This document shows positions 1 through 11,365 of a DNA stretch of 64,000 nucleotides, piece by piece. The translations under genes were made by a program, and so were the position numbers. This DNA comes from Episyrphus balteatus (lineage: Eukaryota; Arthropoda; Insecta; Diptera; Syrphidae), in assembly GCF_945859705.1 (NCBI RefSeq), contig NC_079135.1:24244501-24308500 (forward strand). The letters run 5' to 3'. The notes beneath the pieces are model-generated. The model ran no database searches, was not told where the DNA came from, and saw only the letters and a program-made list of their open reading frames with translations. The stretch's first letter is position 1; every line of letters begins with the position of its first letter.

Positions 1-1678
1 ATTTCATTAGTACAAAGTTTGGACGTCCCGGCTACAGACACAAAATGCCCCTTGATTTAGTAAAAAAAAATAAAATTGTCAATTTTTTAACTTTTTTTTC
101 TTTGATTTTAGGTTAGAATTTTAGTCAAAAATAATTTTTAAAATTTTTTAACCATCTTAACTTGACAGAAAATTTAATTTGCTATGAAAAGTGTCTTTGA
201 ACAATTTCAAAGTCAGGCTTGGTTTTCGAGTTAAATCAAAAAAACTGAAAACCGACCAGTGTTGCCGTTTTCTCAGAAATGCACCAATGGATTTAGTAGC
301 ACTTTTGGCTGGAGTATTCTTGTATGCCAAGGAACCATAATCGCCAATAAAAAGTCTTGAACGAATTTGTTCTATTTTTGCTCTGGAGCTCGGGTCTATT
401 AAATAGACTATAAATCGAATTAAGAAAGCAAGGAATTAAATTTTTTGTAATTTATTTGCTTAAATTATTTTCTACGAAAAAACGATAGGCTAAGACCACC
501 TAAGTCGAGTTGAGAAATATTTGAGCTGATAGTGCAGCAAATTAAGAAATGCCAAACTTTTTAGTGCACATATTTTTTTTTATTTGTCGAAAAGAAAAAA
601 AGTGATTTCAATGGATGCAAAAACATTACCATAAATATACAGGAAGCCATTCAAATGACGTCGAAGGGTTATTTATTTGTTGTTTTTTGTTTAGTTTGTT
701 GTAAATAAAATCAAAATCAAATGCATGTGGTTAATGTTAAAGGTTACTTTTTTATGTAACTCTTTTATTAGAAGACACGCATTCGATTAAAGATAGTAGA
801 AATTACATTCATTCGTTGCACAAAAAAAAAACAAAACAATTATGTACCTTTTCAAGGATTGTTTGTATTTTTGTTTGCATTAACGGACTATTTCGTATTC
901 TAATGACAATGAGCATTTCGCATTATGATACTTTGAGTCAAGTTAAGAAAAAAATCGTATAGCAGGAAAAATTGTTTAACCTAAATGTATCCTTACTATT
1001 TCTTTTTTTTTTTTTAAGTTTGGGTATTTCTTAGTCATATTGTCACGTCATCGGAATAACTTTTTTTTCCTTAATAACATGTATCGTTCCCCAAAAGAAA
1101 ATGATTCATCCTCATACGACGAAAAGCACAAACATTTTTTTATGTTTTTCCACACACAGTAGATACTATGGAAATGTAGGTAATCAAATAAAAAAAAAAA
1201 AAACATTCGGATATGGAGAAGTGAAATTATAGACTTGGTGAGAACAACAGATAGATTTTGGTTGTTTTCATTTTTAGTTTTGTTTATTTGTATTTTTTTT
1301 TTTTTTACTAACGTTTTACATTAAAGTTAGGTTCTCAGTTAAAGGACTATACATATTTTAATTTAAAAAAAAATTATTGTACACGGTTAATCATTTTGAC
1401 ATACTTTGTAATACAGCAAAAAATAATTTTTAATATATCACAAAAATTTAAAACTTTTTCTAATAACTTGGCATTATATTCTAATAATCATGCATGAGAT
1501 TACGATGATATACATAGAATGGAAACAAATGGGGTTCGCAATTCTTTCTGTCTGTCTTTATCTTGAGCTGCAGCCTAAAACCATTGAAGCGATTTACTTC
1601 AAACTTTGTGGATAAGAGTTTTTAGTGATTCTCTAGTTGAAAAAGCTGGTGCTTGCCATAATATTAAAATAAAAAAGT
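1..1678. other. AT-rich non-coding DNA upstream of the gene
   Basis: No coding region is supported here. The stretch is AT-rich with many A or T runs. Around 1535-1620 there is a phrase common in insect interspersed repeats, a run of TCTGTCTGTCT followed by GAGCTGCAGCC, so at least this part is probably an old repeat. The first 60 bases share a short run (GCCCCTTGATTT) with a repeat end near 27651. No promoter or exon can be identified. Confidence 0.5.
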
Positions 1679-2128
1679 TTGTCTTTTCAAAACATTCCAA
1701 TAGGAGTCATGAAGGGCAATATCTTCTCAAACTATTTAACAAAAGCTAATAATAGGTGGCACAATTTGACTAGCTGCGCCATATCTAGGAAAATCTGGCC
1801 CACCTATAGTAAATCCAAAACCAATGATTTGATCTCCAGACACAGAAAAGACATTAGCAGAATCGTTGCGATGTGTACAGGACATTGGACGATAGGGGAA
1901 CATGCAGCAGAGTTGGGTAGGTATACACCACAAAATACTTATTGTCGCAGCTGTTTGAAACAGCAAGAAAAAGAAACGGTCATCCATTTTCTATGTCAAT
2001 GTTCTGCCCTCGCTAGGAATTTGACCGCCATCTCTATCTACCTACCTTTTTTTTTCCAAAAACGGTTCTTACAAATTTTGTTTAAAAAAATAGAGACAGG
2101 GCGGCATATATGGAACATGCGTCTAATA
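1679..2128 (+). pseudogene. 3' end of a non-LTR retrotransposon ORF2, truncated
   Basis: An open frame of about 150 residues resembles the C-terminal tail of ORF2 in Jockey/I/R1-type LINEs, the part that follows reverse transcriptase and any RNase H region. What can be seen is a block with GHWTIGEHAAELG, then a Cys/His cluster C-x2-C-x10-H-x3-C-x-C (CRSC ... HFLCQCSAL), typical of the zinc-finger-like tail of these elements. No reverse transcriptase domain lies upstream, so this is a 5'-truncated dead copy. The frame runs 15 bases into the inverted-repeat element that starts at 2129, and that insertion has cut it. Clade assignment within LINEs is uncertain. Confidence 0.7.
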
Positions 2129-3688
2129 CACTCCGCGAAATAATTATAAGGACAAATTTATTTGATTTGTCTTAAGATATGTAAAGGATATTATTTTTTA
2201 TTTCTTTTATGAATTAGGAGACATGTATATGAGGGATTGTTTCCCACCATTTGTTTTTATTTAATTCATTAGAATACAATAATACAGTTATTTTTTCCGG
2301 GTCTGGAGCGAAATAATTATAGGGACACATCTGATTTTTGCACTTAAAGTGAGGTTTAGCGAGATCAAATGTAAACAAAAGTAAGCAAAACAGTTAGAAA
2401 ATGAATTTAAACCCATTATGACCATTTCATAAGTAAAATTTTTCGGTTATTTTAAAATAAGGCGTGAAAAACCCTTGATCCAGGCAGAAATGGGCAAAAT
2501 CGAGGCCTACCATGAATAGGGCTTGTGTGAATGGGAAAAACTGGAGGATTAGAAAGGTCCAATTGTGTAATTGATAATTTAATTTACAAAGGTGGCATGT
2601 ATGGTTAACTTAAACGATCAGGGAGGAAGCCTTTGGTCGAAGAGAGAGTCAAAAGTGACAAAAAATGAATTATTTTTCGTGAGAATTTGACAGCAAGAGA
2701 AATTTTCGAGGAAATGCAATTGGAAGTGAGAGTATGTTGAGTGCACTAAATAATGGAGGTGGATTAAGACCATTCCTACGAAGGTAAATGGTGAAAACCG
2801 GCGGTCTTGCCCAGACATAAACTTGCCCGCCTTCGCCTCGGCAAAAAGCATAGGTTCTGGGATGAAAAATGGAAAAACTTTTAAGTTCATCAATGAGAGA
2901 AAGTTTAATTTGGATAGCCTAGATGGTGTACCTAACGGTTTTTCCATTTTTCATCCCAGAACCTATGCTTTTTGCCGAGGCGAAGGCGGGCAAGTTTATG
3001 TCTCGGCAAGAGCGCCGTTTTTCACCATTAACCTTCACAGGAATGGGCTTAGTCCACCTCCATTATTTAGTGCACTCAACATACTCTCACTTCCAATTTC
3101 ATTCTCTCGAAAATTTCTCTTACTGTCAAATTCTTACGAAAAATACTTAATTTTTTTGTCACTTTTGGCTCTCTCTTCGACCAAAGGCTTCCTTCCTGAT
3201 CGTTTTAGTTAAACATACATGTCACCTTTGTAAATTAAATTATCAATTACACAATCGGACGTTTCTAATCCTCCAGTTTTTCCCATTTACACAAGCCCTA
3301 TTCATGGTAGGCCTCGATTTTGCCCATTTCTGCCTGGATCAAGGGTTTTTCACGCCTTATTTTAAAATAACCGAAAAATTTTACTTATGAAATGGTCATA
3401 ATGGGTTTAAATTCATTTTCTAACTGTTTTGCTTACTTTTGTTTACATTTGATCTCGCTAAACCTCACTTTAAGTGCAAAAATCAGATGTGTCCCTATAA
3501 TTATTTCGCTCCAGACCCGGAAAAAATAACTGTATTATTGTATTCTAATGAATTAAATAAAAACAAATGGTGGGAAACAATCCCTCATATACATGTCTCC
3601 TTATTCATAAAAGAAATAAAAAATAATATCCTATACATATCTTAAGACAAATCAAATAAATTTGTCCTTATAATTATTTCGCGGAGTG
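2129..3688. mobile_element. Tc1/mariner-like foldback element, 1.56 kb
   Basis: Two arms of about 750 bp (2129-2878 and 2938-3688) are near-perfect reverse complements around a 59 bp loop. The ends are CACTCCGCGAAATAATTATA and its complement, flanked by TA at 2127-2128 and 3689-3690, as expected for Tc1/mariner insertion. Each arm carries a second copy of the terminal motif GCGAAATAATTATA about 173 bp inside the first (2135-2154 and 2308-2327; mirrored at 3490-3509 and 3663-3682). This is the IR/DR arrangement of Tc1-like transposons with two transposase sites per end. No transposase remains; open frames inside are shadows of the repeat. It inserted into the LINE remnant just upstream. Confidence 0.85.
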
Positions 3689-3690
3689 TA

Positions 3691-4420
3691 TGGACCACCA
3701 GATTTTTTCCACACACAAATATCCGAAACGAGAAAATATTAATGTGGTCCAAACTACTTTAATTTTTAACGTTTTTACATTTCTTCAATATTTATTTTTT
3801 GTAATTTTTTTTTATAAAGTGAATTTTTATTTGTGTTGTTTATTATTCATAAAAATTAACTATTGTTTTGTTTTAAATAAAATTGAAATAAAAAAAAATA
3901 AATTGAAGTTGAAACGTCGTTGTTTCAAAGTTGAACTACTTTGATTTATGTAACTTTAAGATACGAAACCATCAAAAATTAACTTATTTTCCACGTTGAT
4001 TTTAAAATATCCATCTTGAACGAAAAATCATTCCGAATAATAGTTAAATCAATGTGGTTTTCATTGATTTCACGTTGTTTTATGGTGGCTTTTCCCTCAG
4101 TGTAGTAAAACCTTAAATTTATTGGTTTTATTAGCAAAAATATGATTGGCTGTCCATATTTACCGACCTTACTCTACATGTAGGTACTTTAGCAAATAAG
4201 TTTTAACTTTTGATAAAAAAAATACCTGTCATAAACCACATAACTTATATCAACCAGAATTTTAAATCAAAATTGTTTTATTAAATTCAATATTAAAATT
4301 TTGAAAAATTTGGAAAAAATATTTTTTTGATTTTTTTTTTAAATATGTACCTACCGTACCTATACGTACTTTGTATGAATTTAATATTTTTTTTGAAAAA
4401 TCAATTTTTTGTAAACGGAT
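3691..4420. other. AT-rich non-coding DNA
   Basis: No gene is supported. The sequence just after the foldback element should continue the disrupted retrotransposon but shows no clear coding match. Around 4030-4110 there are GTGGTTTTCATTGATTTCAC-like phrases that recur loosely within the stretch, suggesting an old degraded repeat. Confidence 0.4.
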
Positions 4421-4602
4421 CTAGGGATGGCAGTTGTTAGTACAAAAACGATTTTCGGTTTTTCCAGTTTTTTTCCGTTCGGTTAAACCGGTTTTTAGAA
4501 AAACTGGTTTTCAGTTTTTTGTATAAGACAACAAAAAAAAAAAAAAACTGAATCTAATAAGACAACAACAAAAAAAAGCCGGTTTTTCCATTCCTAATAC
4601 CG
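4421..4602. repeat. Possible hAT-like MITE with AACCGGTTTTT motifs
   Basis: The stretch begins TAGGGATGGCAG and ends with TTTTTCCATTCCTAA, an imperfect inverted pair resembling hAT ends of the GGGATGG type. Between them the phrases CGGTTTTTCCAG, AACCGGTTTTTAG and GCCGGTTTTTCC recur on both strands. No clean 8 bp duplication was found, so the limits are approximate. Confidence 0.4.
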
Positions 4603-6101
4603 ATCGATGATTTTTTTTTAAACTTGTTTTAAATACCTACAAACTGTTCGAAACTTTTACTACAAGAGTTGTTTTTAAATATCCGTTAAAATATTGCATT
4701 CAAATTTCTGTTGAAAAACAAACAAACAATCGGATGAAATTAAAATTTTGGAATGTTATTCGTTTATTTGTAAATATTCCGAATATGGAAAATCCCTCAG
4801 AATGTTGTTTTTTTATGATGTAATATAAATTAGAGCAAACAAAAATATACAATTTATTTTTTTTTCTATCTCATTGCATCAATCATTTTTTTTTTCAGTT
4901 CTTACAAAACATTAATTTTAATTACTTGAAATAAAATTTTAAACAGCAAAAATAAAAACGTGTTAAACTTTCATAACACCTTGGCTTAAAAACCCATTTC
5001 AAAAAAAAAAAAAAAAAAAAATGTTTCCACGAGCGAAAGTTTCTCTTGCTCTCTTATAGTAGGTATACCTACTTACATTTTGTACATATATCTTCATATA
5101 CACACAAAAAAACACCATGCAAAATGCCAAGTTATATACAAATCAACAAGTGATCGTTATCACTCTATCCAATTGCTACTACGTACGTCGTATCGCTGCA
5201 AATGGCCGCTGCTTGTTCGTTTGGTGCAAGACAGATATACGACACATGACATAAGATTAGATAGAGACTGATTCACGCAAAAGTAATAAAGCAACACAAA
5301 AAAAAAGCTCATATCTGACACTTTTTTTTTAAAGTTTGATAAAGCTTGTCTCTAATTTGTATTTACTGTGTATAATTTTTACTTCAATATTTTTCTTGAT
5401 TGTTTGATATTTTGATTTATTATTTATTTTTCTTCTCGCAAATTCTATTCAATTCCTTTTTGATTTGTTTTTTTCTTGTTTACGAAAATGCAAACTAAAA
5501 TCAAATAAAAAAATTGTATATTCTTGGCCATCTTGTGTGTTGGCGTTTGTTTGTTTGTTTGTTTGTTCTACAAATGATTTATCTATGCGTTGTTTTTTAT
5601 GACATTGATCGTGTACAAAAAAGTGACAGTTGACTCTTTTAAATGTATGTCACACTGCACTCACAATATGTCAAAAATTAAAGCCAGTAATTAGCTTACG
5701 TTTATTTGACCTAATTGAGTTTGAAAAAAAAAAAAAAATATATATAAAAAAGTAAGTTGGCCTAGTTTTTTACATTCATTTTTGTTTTTTTTTTTTTTGT
5801 GTGAGGTTTTTTTTACACTTTATTTCGTAAGAGACTAGACTAGGCATAAGCTGAGTTAAATACCTACATACAATCCAACGAAAAACTACTGTCAGTTATT
5901 TTGTTTTGTACATGTCCAGTTTAGGCAAATTAAGAGAGAGACACACAATGGAAATTCATGCATGGAAAAGTTTAAAAACTTTTTTTTTTTTTTGAGCAGA
6001 AATTGTGATGTGTTGCTACCCTTGAACTTGATATGGCAAATTAAAAAAAAAAAACAATTAGAATTGCTTATAAGAAATTTTTGACACTTGTATATGGAAA
6101 C
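4603..6101. other. AT-rich non-coding DNA with a GTTT microsatellite
   Basis: No gene or complete element is seen. A (GTTT)n microsatellite lies near 5547-5567 and several A/T homopolymers are present. The part around 5040-5280 is less biased in composition and looks like original single-copy sequence, but no exon can be defined. Confidence 0.4.
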
Positions 6102-6691
6102 ACGGAGAAAAAAGAGCATCTAAAAACAAGCGGATTTCGCATTAAATTAAGCGGATTTCTGCATGTTTCTTTTTTTTTTGTCATGATGACTTGCGTCTTA
6201 AATTAAGCGGACGAAACTTTTTAATTGAATGTGCAAATTTAAAGAAATCCCCTTTATTTAAGCGGAAAGTCATTTTATTTTTATGTGAAAACATTTTATT
6301 AAAAAAAAAGAAAAAAAAAAAAACTGGCAGCCCTACAACTCGCCTGCGGAAAGCAAAATTGTTCTAAGTACATAAACTTTGTTAAGGACTTAGAATAACT
6401 TTGCTTTCCATCGATGAACTGTTTGGTCACTATACGAGTGCTTTACCATCAAGTTTAATCGCTGTTGGAAATAAGTATGATAAACTGCAGCTTAAGCTAA
6501 TGTCTGACGATAATTTTTAAATTTTTATTTTTTGTCGGTTTTTTAAAATGAAAATTCACATTAAAATAAAATGAAGTTTACCATAAACATAAAACAGAAT
6601 TTAAGCGGATTTCAGTTATTTTAAGCGGAAATTCTATTGTTTTAAGGTGGTGAGATTTAAAGTGGTTTTAAGGTGCCCTTTTATTCTTCGT
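6102..6691. mobile_element. Foldback element with AAGCGGA motif arrays, copy 1
   Basis: The left end reads ACGGAGAAAAAAGAGCA and the right end is an approximate complement (GCCCTTTTATTCTTCGT). The phrase TTTAAGCGGATTT and variants (AAGCGGA, AAGCGGAAA) occur at least six times, near both ends. A shorter related copy lies at 40481-40730. The central part (about 6260-6590) is not repetitive. No transposase is present. The array-in-inverted-repeat layout resembles Foldback elements of flies. Confidence 0.6.
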
Positions 6692-7055
6692 GAAGATCTT
6701 CAAATATTGGCCGATCTCAACACCCAATTTTATCTGTCAAAATGGTCAAAAGAAATGACAGCTAATTTTTTGCAAATTTTCTATCAAAAAATTTGCCAAA
6801 CTCTTGGAATCGTTTATGAATAAAATAATTAGACGATTGTGGCTTAAGGGGTTATATCTAGTTCTAAGTTCAAAAAAACCTTCTTTTTTGTGGATTTTTT
6901 GTGAAGAGGAATTTAATTATATAAACATAAAGAATACATATCCATATAGCAAATTTAATGTATTAAAATAATTCGCTGTGGATTTAAAAAAATATTGGGT
7001 GCCGTTATTTTTGTAGTAGATCTCCTAGACGACCTCCAAAAAAAGTGTCTGGCGG

Positions 7056-7312
7056 TGCGCGCGCACTTTTTTACATTATCAAAACGATATTTTTTTACAG
7101 CATTTTTACAGAATTTTTATATACAGTATTTTGCCGTACAGAATTTTACAAAACAGAATTTTGCTTGTCAGTATTTTGTTGATACAGTATTTTGACGTAC
7201 AGAATTTTGTATTTATAGTATAATGACGTACAGAATTATGGTATTACAGTATTTTGACCCCACAGAATTTTGTCGTACAGAATTTTGACAAGCAGAATTA
7301 TGACCCGCTCCC
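7056..7312. mobile_element. Half copy of the AGAATTTTG-array foldback family (subtype B)
   Basis: It starts at the middle of a GC hairpin (TGCGCGCGCACTTTTTT), followed by an array alternating ACAGTATTTTG and ACAGAATTTTG phrases, and ends GACCCGCTCCC. The same hairpin and array occur at 43230-43887 in a fuller copy. Everything left of the hairpin centre is missing, so this is a truncated copy broken at the hairpin axis. Confidence 0.8.
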
Positions 7313-7384
7313 ATATTCTTGGAATTTCTTAAAATTTTGGCTATTTGACCATACATGACCTATTTCAACTATAATTTTGAACCT

Positions 7385-7640
7385 TTTTTTTAATGTAAAA
7401 TGTTTTTATTTTCTACAAAAATTTTTCATTCAATGCAAATATTTTTGTGTTGCAATAGCATTTTTCTTAGTGCAAATTTTTTTTATTTGAAATAATTTTT
7501 GTTTTTTTGAATGCAAATATTTTTCATATGTAACACATTTTTTTTTATTTGAATGCAAATTTTTTTCAATTGCAATAAATATTTTTTAATGCAAACATTT
7601 TTTTTTTTGCTATAAATATTTTTTTCTTAATTTGTAACGG
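7385..7640. repeat. Degenerate TGCAAATATTTTT minisatellite
   Basis: Phrases of the type AATGCAAATATTTTT and TTGCAATA recur every 20-35 bases. The same vocabulary, on both strands, builds the array at 17270-17630. Confidence 0.55.
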
Positions 7641-8235
7641 AAAACAAAAATGCTTTTAAAAAAAATTGTTTTTTCTACATTCCTGCCTATAGCTTGAAAC
7701 CATGTAAAAAGACAATTTTTAATTGGAAAACCAATTAAAGCTGTCAACCAATTTTCTACTAATGATTTGTCTAATCATATAAATAGACAATTTTCACTTG
7801 GTAGAAAATTGACAATTTGCAGTTAATTTGTTGCTATTTGAAGACTTTTAATAGTTCGGACAGTATGTAAAGATCTTCCAATCGCGTGACTTTGTTGATT
7901 TCAAAAGCAATTTGACAACCGATAACGTATATCAACTTTACTCATCTTCAATTTCGCCTCTCTAACTATGTCAAGTTAGCATTACCACTTTCGAATTTGT
8001 CGTAAAAGAAAACAATTTAAAAGATTTTTGTCACAAAAAAAAATAGACGTTATACTCGGAGGAATGATTGATATTTTATTTTCTTGCTATTTTTTCCCCT
8101 TAAATTTGTTAAACAAATTAATGCTGTCAATATAAATCGGTTGTTTCATTTTACCCAAAACATAATTTCTTAGCATTGTATAAATATAATCTCAAGCATT
8201 TTATTAATTTTTGTATTTTTTTTCTTCTATTTCAG
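7641..8235. other. Non-coding DNA just upstream of the first coding exon
   Basis: No repeat or coding signal stands out. It contains a short inverted pair of AATTGG/CCAATT-rich phrases at 7700-7830. The end (8210-8235) is pyrimidine-rich and closes in TATTTCAG, a good 3' splice site, so this may be the end of a 5' UTR intron. No TATA box or initiator was recognised with confidence. Confidence 0.4.
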
Positions 8236-8649
8236 GTGCAATTCATACTTCAATCTCAATTTGGTGAGAAATGGAGGGTCCTAGTTGACAACTACAAATC
8301 GATTTTTCTCTTTTATTTTCGATTTTCGAACTTAAATCGTTACTCATCCGTAGATAGTTTCGGATTAAAAAAGAATTACGAAATAATAAAAAAATATTAT
8401 TTTTTCTTATATTTTGTTTTCTCGCGTTGCCTTTAAACTTCTTTTAAAAGTTTACAAAAACAACAACAATTGCAAAAACAACAAACGTTAATTTGTGTAA
8501 AAATGTGGTAGAATAAAAAAATTTCGTAAAACTGCACAAAAAAAAAAAAACAAATCAATCGAACTCATTGATTTTGTAGAAGAAAAAATTAATTATCTTT
8601 TTATTCGAATTTTCAAGAGTACTCGGTTTTAATTTTGACGTTTCGAAAA
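8233..8649 (+). promoter_or_regulatory. Candidate 5' UTR of the JIL-1-like gene with a 3' splice site at 8235
   Basis: A pyrimidine tract followed by TTTCAG ends at 8235, and from there to the start codon at 8650 there is no element. This fits an exon 8236-9601 whose first 414 bases are untranslated. The start codon lies in CGAAAAATGA, with the A at -3 favoured in flies. The alternative is that transcription starts within this stretch and the AG is not used. Confidence 0.35.
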
Positions 8650-9601
8650 ATGAGTCGACAGTATAACTCGTCGCGTACTGGCGCTACCGTCGCTTATGCA
8701 AATATTTCAAATATGAAAAAAATGGCGTCGCGTCGTCAACCGGATCATGAAAGTGGTTATTACGAAGATAATCCTGTACTAGATTTTGCCCGAATAAATG
8801 GTAGCGATGACTCACAGCCGCCATCACAGCCGCCATCTTCGGCTAAACGTCAAAAATTATCATCTGATGATGATAAACAAAATCGTCATCATCATGGTGG
8901 TGGTGGTGGTGGATCGAGACAAACACAAAACAAAAAATACAAAAAACAATCAGAATCGTCGTCGATAACAAGTAACGTCACTGACAACAGTCAAACAACC
9001 AATAACAACAACAACAAGAAAAGAGCAACAACTGCCAATAGTAAACGTCACTTGAATAACAACAACAATAATACCAAACACTGTGATGTTGTGTTGGGGT
9101 CTCAAAATCATAAAACTATAACCGACCATAATAATCAAAAGAAACAACAACAACAACAAGCATCATCGGCAATGACAGTGGCTTCATCAGCAATAACAAC
9201 AACAACAACACAAACACCCCAACAAACAACACCACAACGCACGAACGGGACAACAACAGCAATAATGCAAAGCGATGAAATTGTCGAAGTGAACGACAGT
9301 GAAAGTGAAGACGAGGCTGTAATGAAAAAGAGCACGAAAAAGGGTCAACATCACCATCATCCGCCGATGAGCGGTGGCAGCAGTGGCGGCAGTCCAATGG
9401 GTACCGATGACACGAGCAATGGCAGCAATAATAATAAGCAACATCAGTCAAATCATCAACAGGCCACAAATGATGATCGTGGCGGTGATCGTGATAGTGG
9501 GTCAGAGGTTGAGTGCGTTGCTGTCACGGATGCCCAAACCAATGCCGACACTGAGCAGTTGCAGCGGGAAATTGAGGAAGTTACAACGGTGCACTCGAAA
9601 T
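8650..9601 (+). CDS. JIL-1: JIL-1/MSK-type kinase, coding exon 1 (N-terminal regulatory region)
   Basis: This exon encodes about 317 residues of the N-terminal region of a JIL-1-like kinase. In flies JIL-1 is a nuclear tandem kinase that phosphorylates histone H3 Ser10 in interphase and limits spread of heterochromatin. Visible features: a basic patch KRQKL at about residues 66-70 (possible nuclear signal), a His/Gly run near 79-90, Asn- and Gln-rich runs around 115-195, and an acidic block with EIVEVNDSESEDE near 209-222. A charged segment (TEQLQREIEEV) near 301-311 leads into the kinase domain. The start is the ATG at 8650; an in-frame TTG lies just upstream but no earlier ATG. The exon ends AAAT|GTAAGT, a strong donor, leaving one base of a codon, which matches the acceptor of the next exon. 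The symbol rests on the kinase exons; this part is too low in complexity to identify alone. Confidence 0.82.
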
Positions 9602-10831
9602 GTAAGTAGAACATATGTATACACACTTTTTTTTTTGTCTTAAATTGAAATTAATATTATTTTAGTTTTTGAGGGGTGAAAATTTTTTTATAAGTGGTAA
9701 TATTGAGTTCGTGACACTTTACATTAACTTAAAAAAAAAGTTTTTCATAATAAATTGGGAACATGCTGGTAGTATGCGTTACACAAAATAAATTTGAATT
9801 TTTTTTTTTTGTTGCTTATAAAGCCTCGGTCAATTGAAAGTTAAGGTAAATGATCTTTGATCTTTTTATGTGTTTTTTCATAGCAATTTTAGGACCTCAA
9901 ATTTTCTTTTTACTTATTAAGGCTGAAAATGGGTGATCGCCACTTTCTTATGCTTTCACAAAAAAAACTAGCTACGTTAAAATATTCTGAAAAAGGATAC
10001 AATTTTGTGAAACAAAAAAGACACCAAATTAAGTGGCGCCCAACGTGGTGACTGAAAGATTTTTTTTTTTTTTCAGTTTTTACCCTAATAAATTTAAAAA
10101 TTTTTAGTTTTTCTTTTGAGACTCATAATAGCGAACACCAAGAAAAAAAAAAATGGCGCCCAATGTGGTATCTTTTTTAGTCTTAATCCATTCTAGCCGT
10201 TATGTTTAAACAAATCGAACATCTTCAGGTTTAAAACATAACAAAAGGATTGTTTAAAATATTGTGCTATTAAAAAAGATAAATAAATAAATTACATTAA
10301 AATGACGCCCAATGTGTCCTAGTTTAACGGTTTTTATATCACATTTTTCCAAATATTGTATTGCTTTTTGTTTTCTGAGAACCTTTTGAGGTGTGAAATG
10401 CTGAACAGAATATAAATAGGCTAAAAAAAAAGGAACTTAAATAAAAACAGGGATTGAGAAGGACTTAGTAATATTTATAGTCAGTTTGTTCAAAGGATTA
10501 ATTTAGGTTAAGTATTATTTAATGGTAAATTTAAATTTAGGTTTATATTTAAACTTAACTTGATTTTGTAGATTATATTTGATAAGAAATTTTGAATTTC
10601 TTATCAAATTAATTTGAAAACTTTTATATTTTGAAGTTTCAATGATTGAAAACGTGTTTTTCAAGACTTTTAATTTTGGAATTTTGAAATATTTAAGCAT
10701 AAACAAACCAAAAAGCAAAACAAAGATTTAGAAGATCTTAAGATTAATTTCTTTAGATTAAATAGAATGTAAGTATATTGGATTTTTGTTGTAATAAGCA
10801 TCTTTTATTTGGTTTTTAACAAATTTTTAGC

Positions 10832-10868
10832 CCTGAAGAAGAGTGTAAACACACTCGAAACGTCGGAT
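10832..10868. repeat. GAGTGT hairpin with CGAAACGTCG phrase
   Basis: CTGAAGAAGAGTGT, four bases, then ACACTCGAAACGTCGG forms a short stem followed by the GAAACGTCG phrase. Similar hairpin-plus-GAAACGT phrases are widespread in repeats of many animals. It sits between two members of the tRNA-Lys-complementary array. Confidence 0.4.
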
Positions 10869-11365
10869 TAGTAAATTAGAAAAAGCTAAGTAAAAGACCT
10901 CAAGCCTACATAGGATTAAATATTTAAAAACAAGGATTGTTTAAAAATATGTTGCCTAAAAAAAAAATTTAACAATAATACAAATTTACAGAAAATATGG
11001 CGCCCAACGTGATGGGGTCGTCAATTTTGATACAAGGCAATTGCTTCTCCCAGTTGAACTGTGGAGAATATAAATGTACTAAGATGTCTTTAAATGGTTT
11101 TTCTGAGAATCAATATTTTTGATGAGGAGCTTAAAATATAATAGAATATAAGAATATAATAGAAAAACACACACGTTGGCGCCCAACTAAACAAAGTACT
11201 AGTAAAAACTTTTTGCCATTAAAAAAAAAAAAAATTACAAAAATTTAAATCAAAATGGCGCCCAACATAGAGTTTCAGTAAATTTCAACAAAATAAATTT
11301 TCTGTTTTCATGGAAGTTTGAAAGTCAATTATGGTTTTATTTGCCTTTATGAAACATTATATAGT

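Noticed and set aside
2618..3212. Overlapping frames on both strands of about 75-129 codons
   Set aside because: They are mirror images produced by the foldback arms and encode nothing recognisable.
8950..9469. Several minus-strand frames opposite the first coding exon
   Set aside because: They are shadows of the Gln/Asn/Thr codon repeats of the kinase exon, giving poly-Val/Leu/Cys strings.
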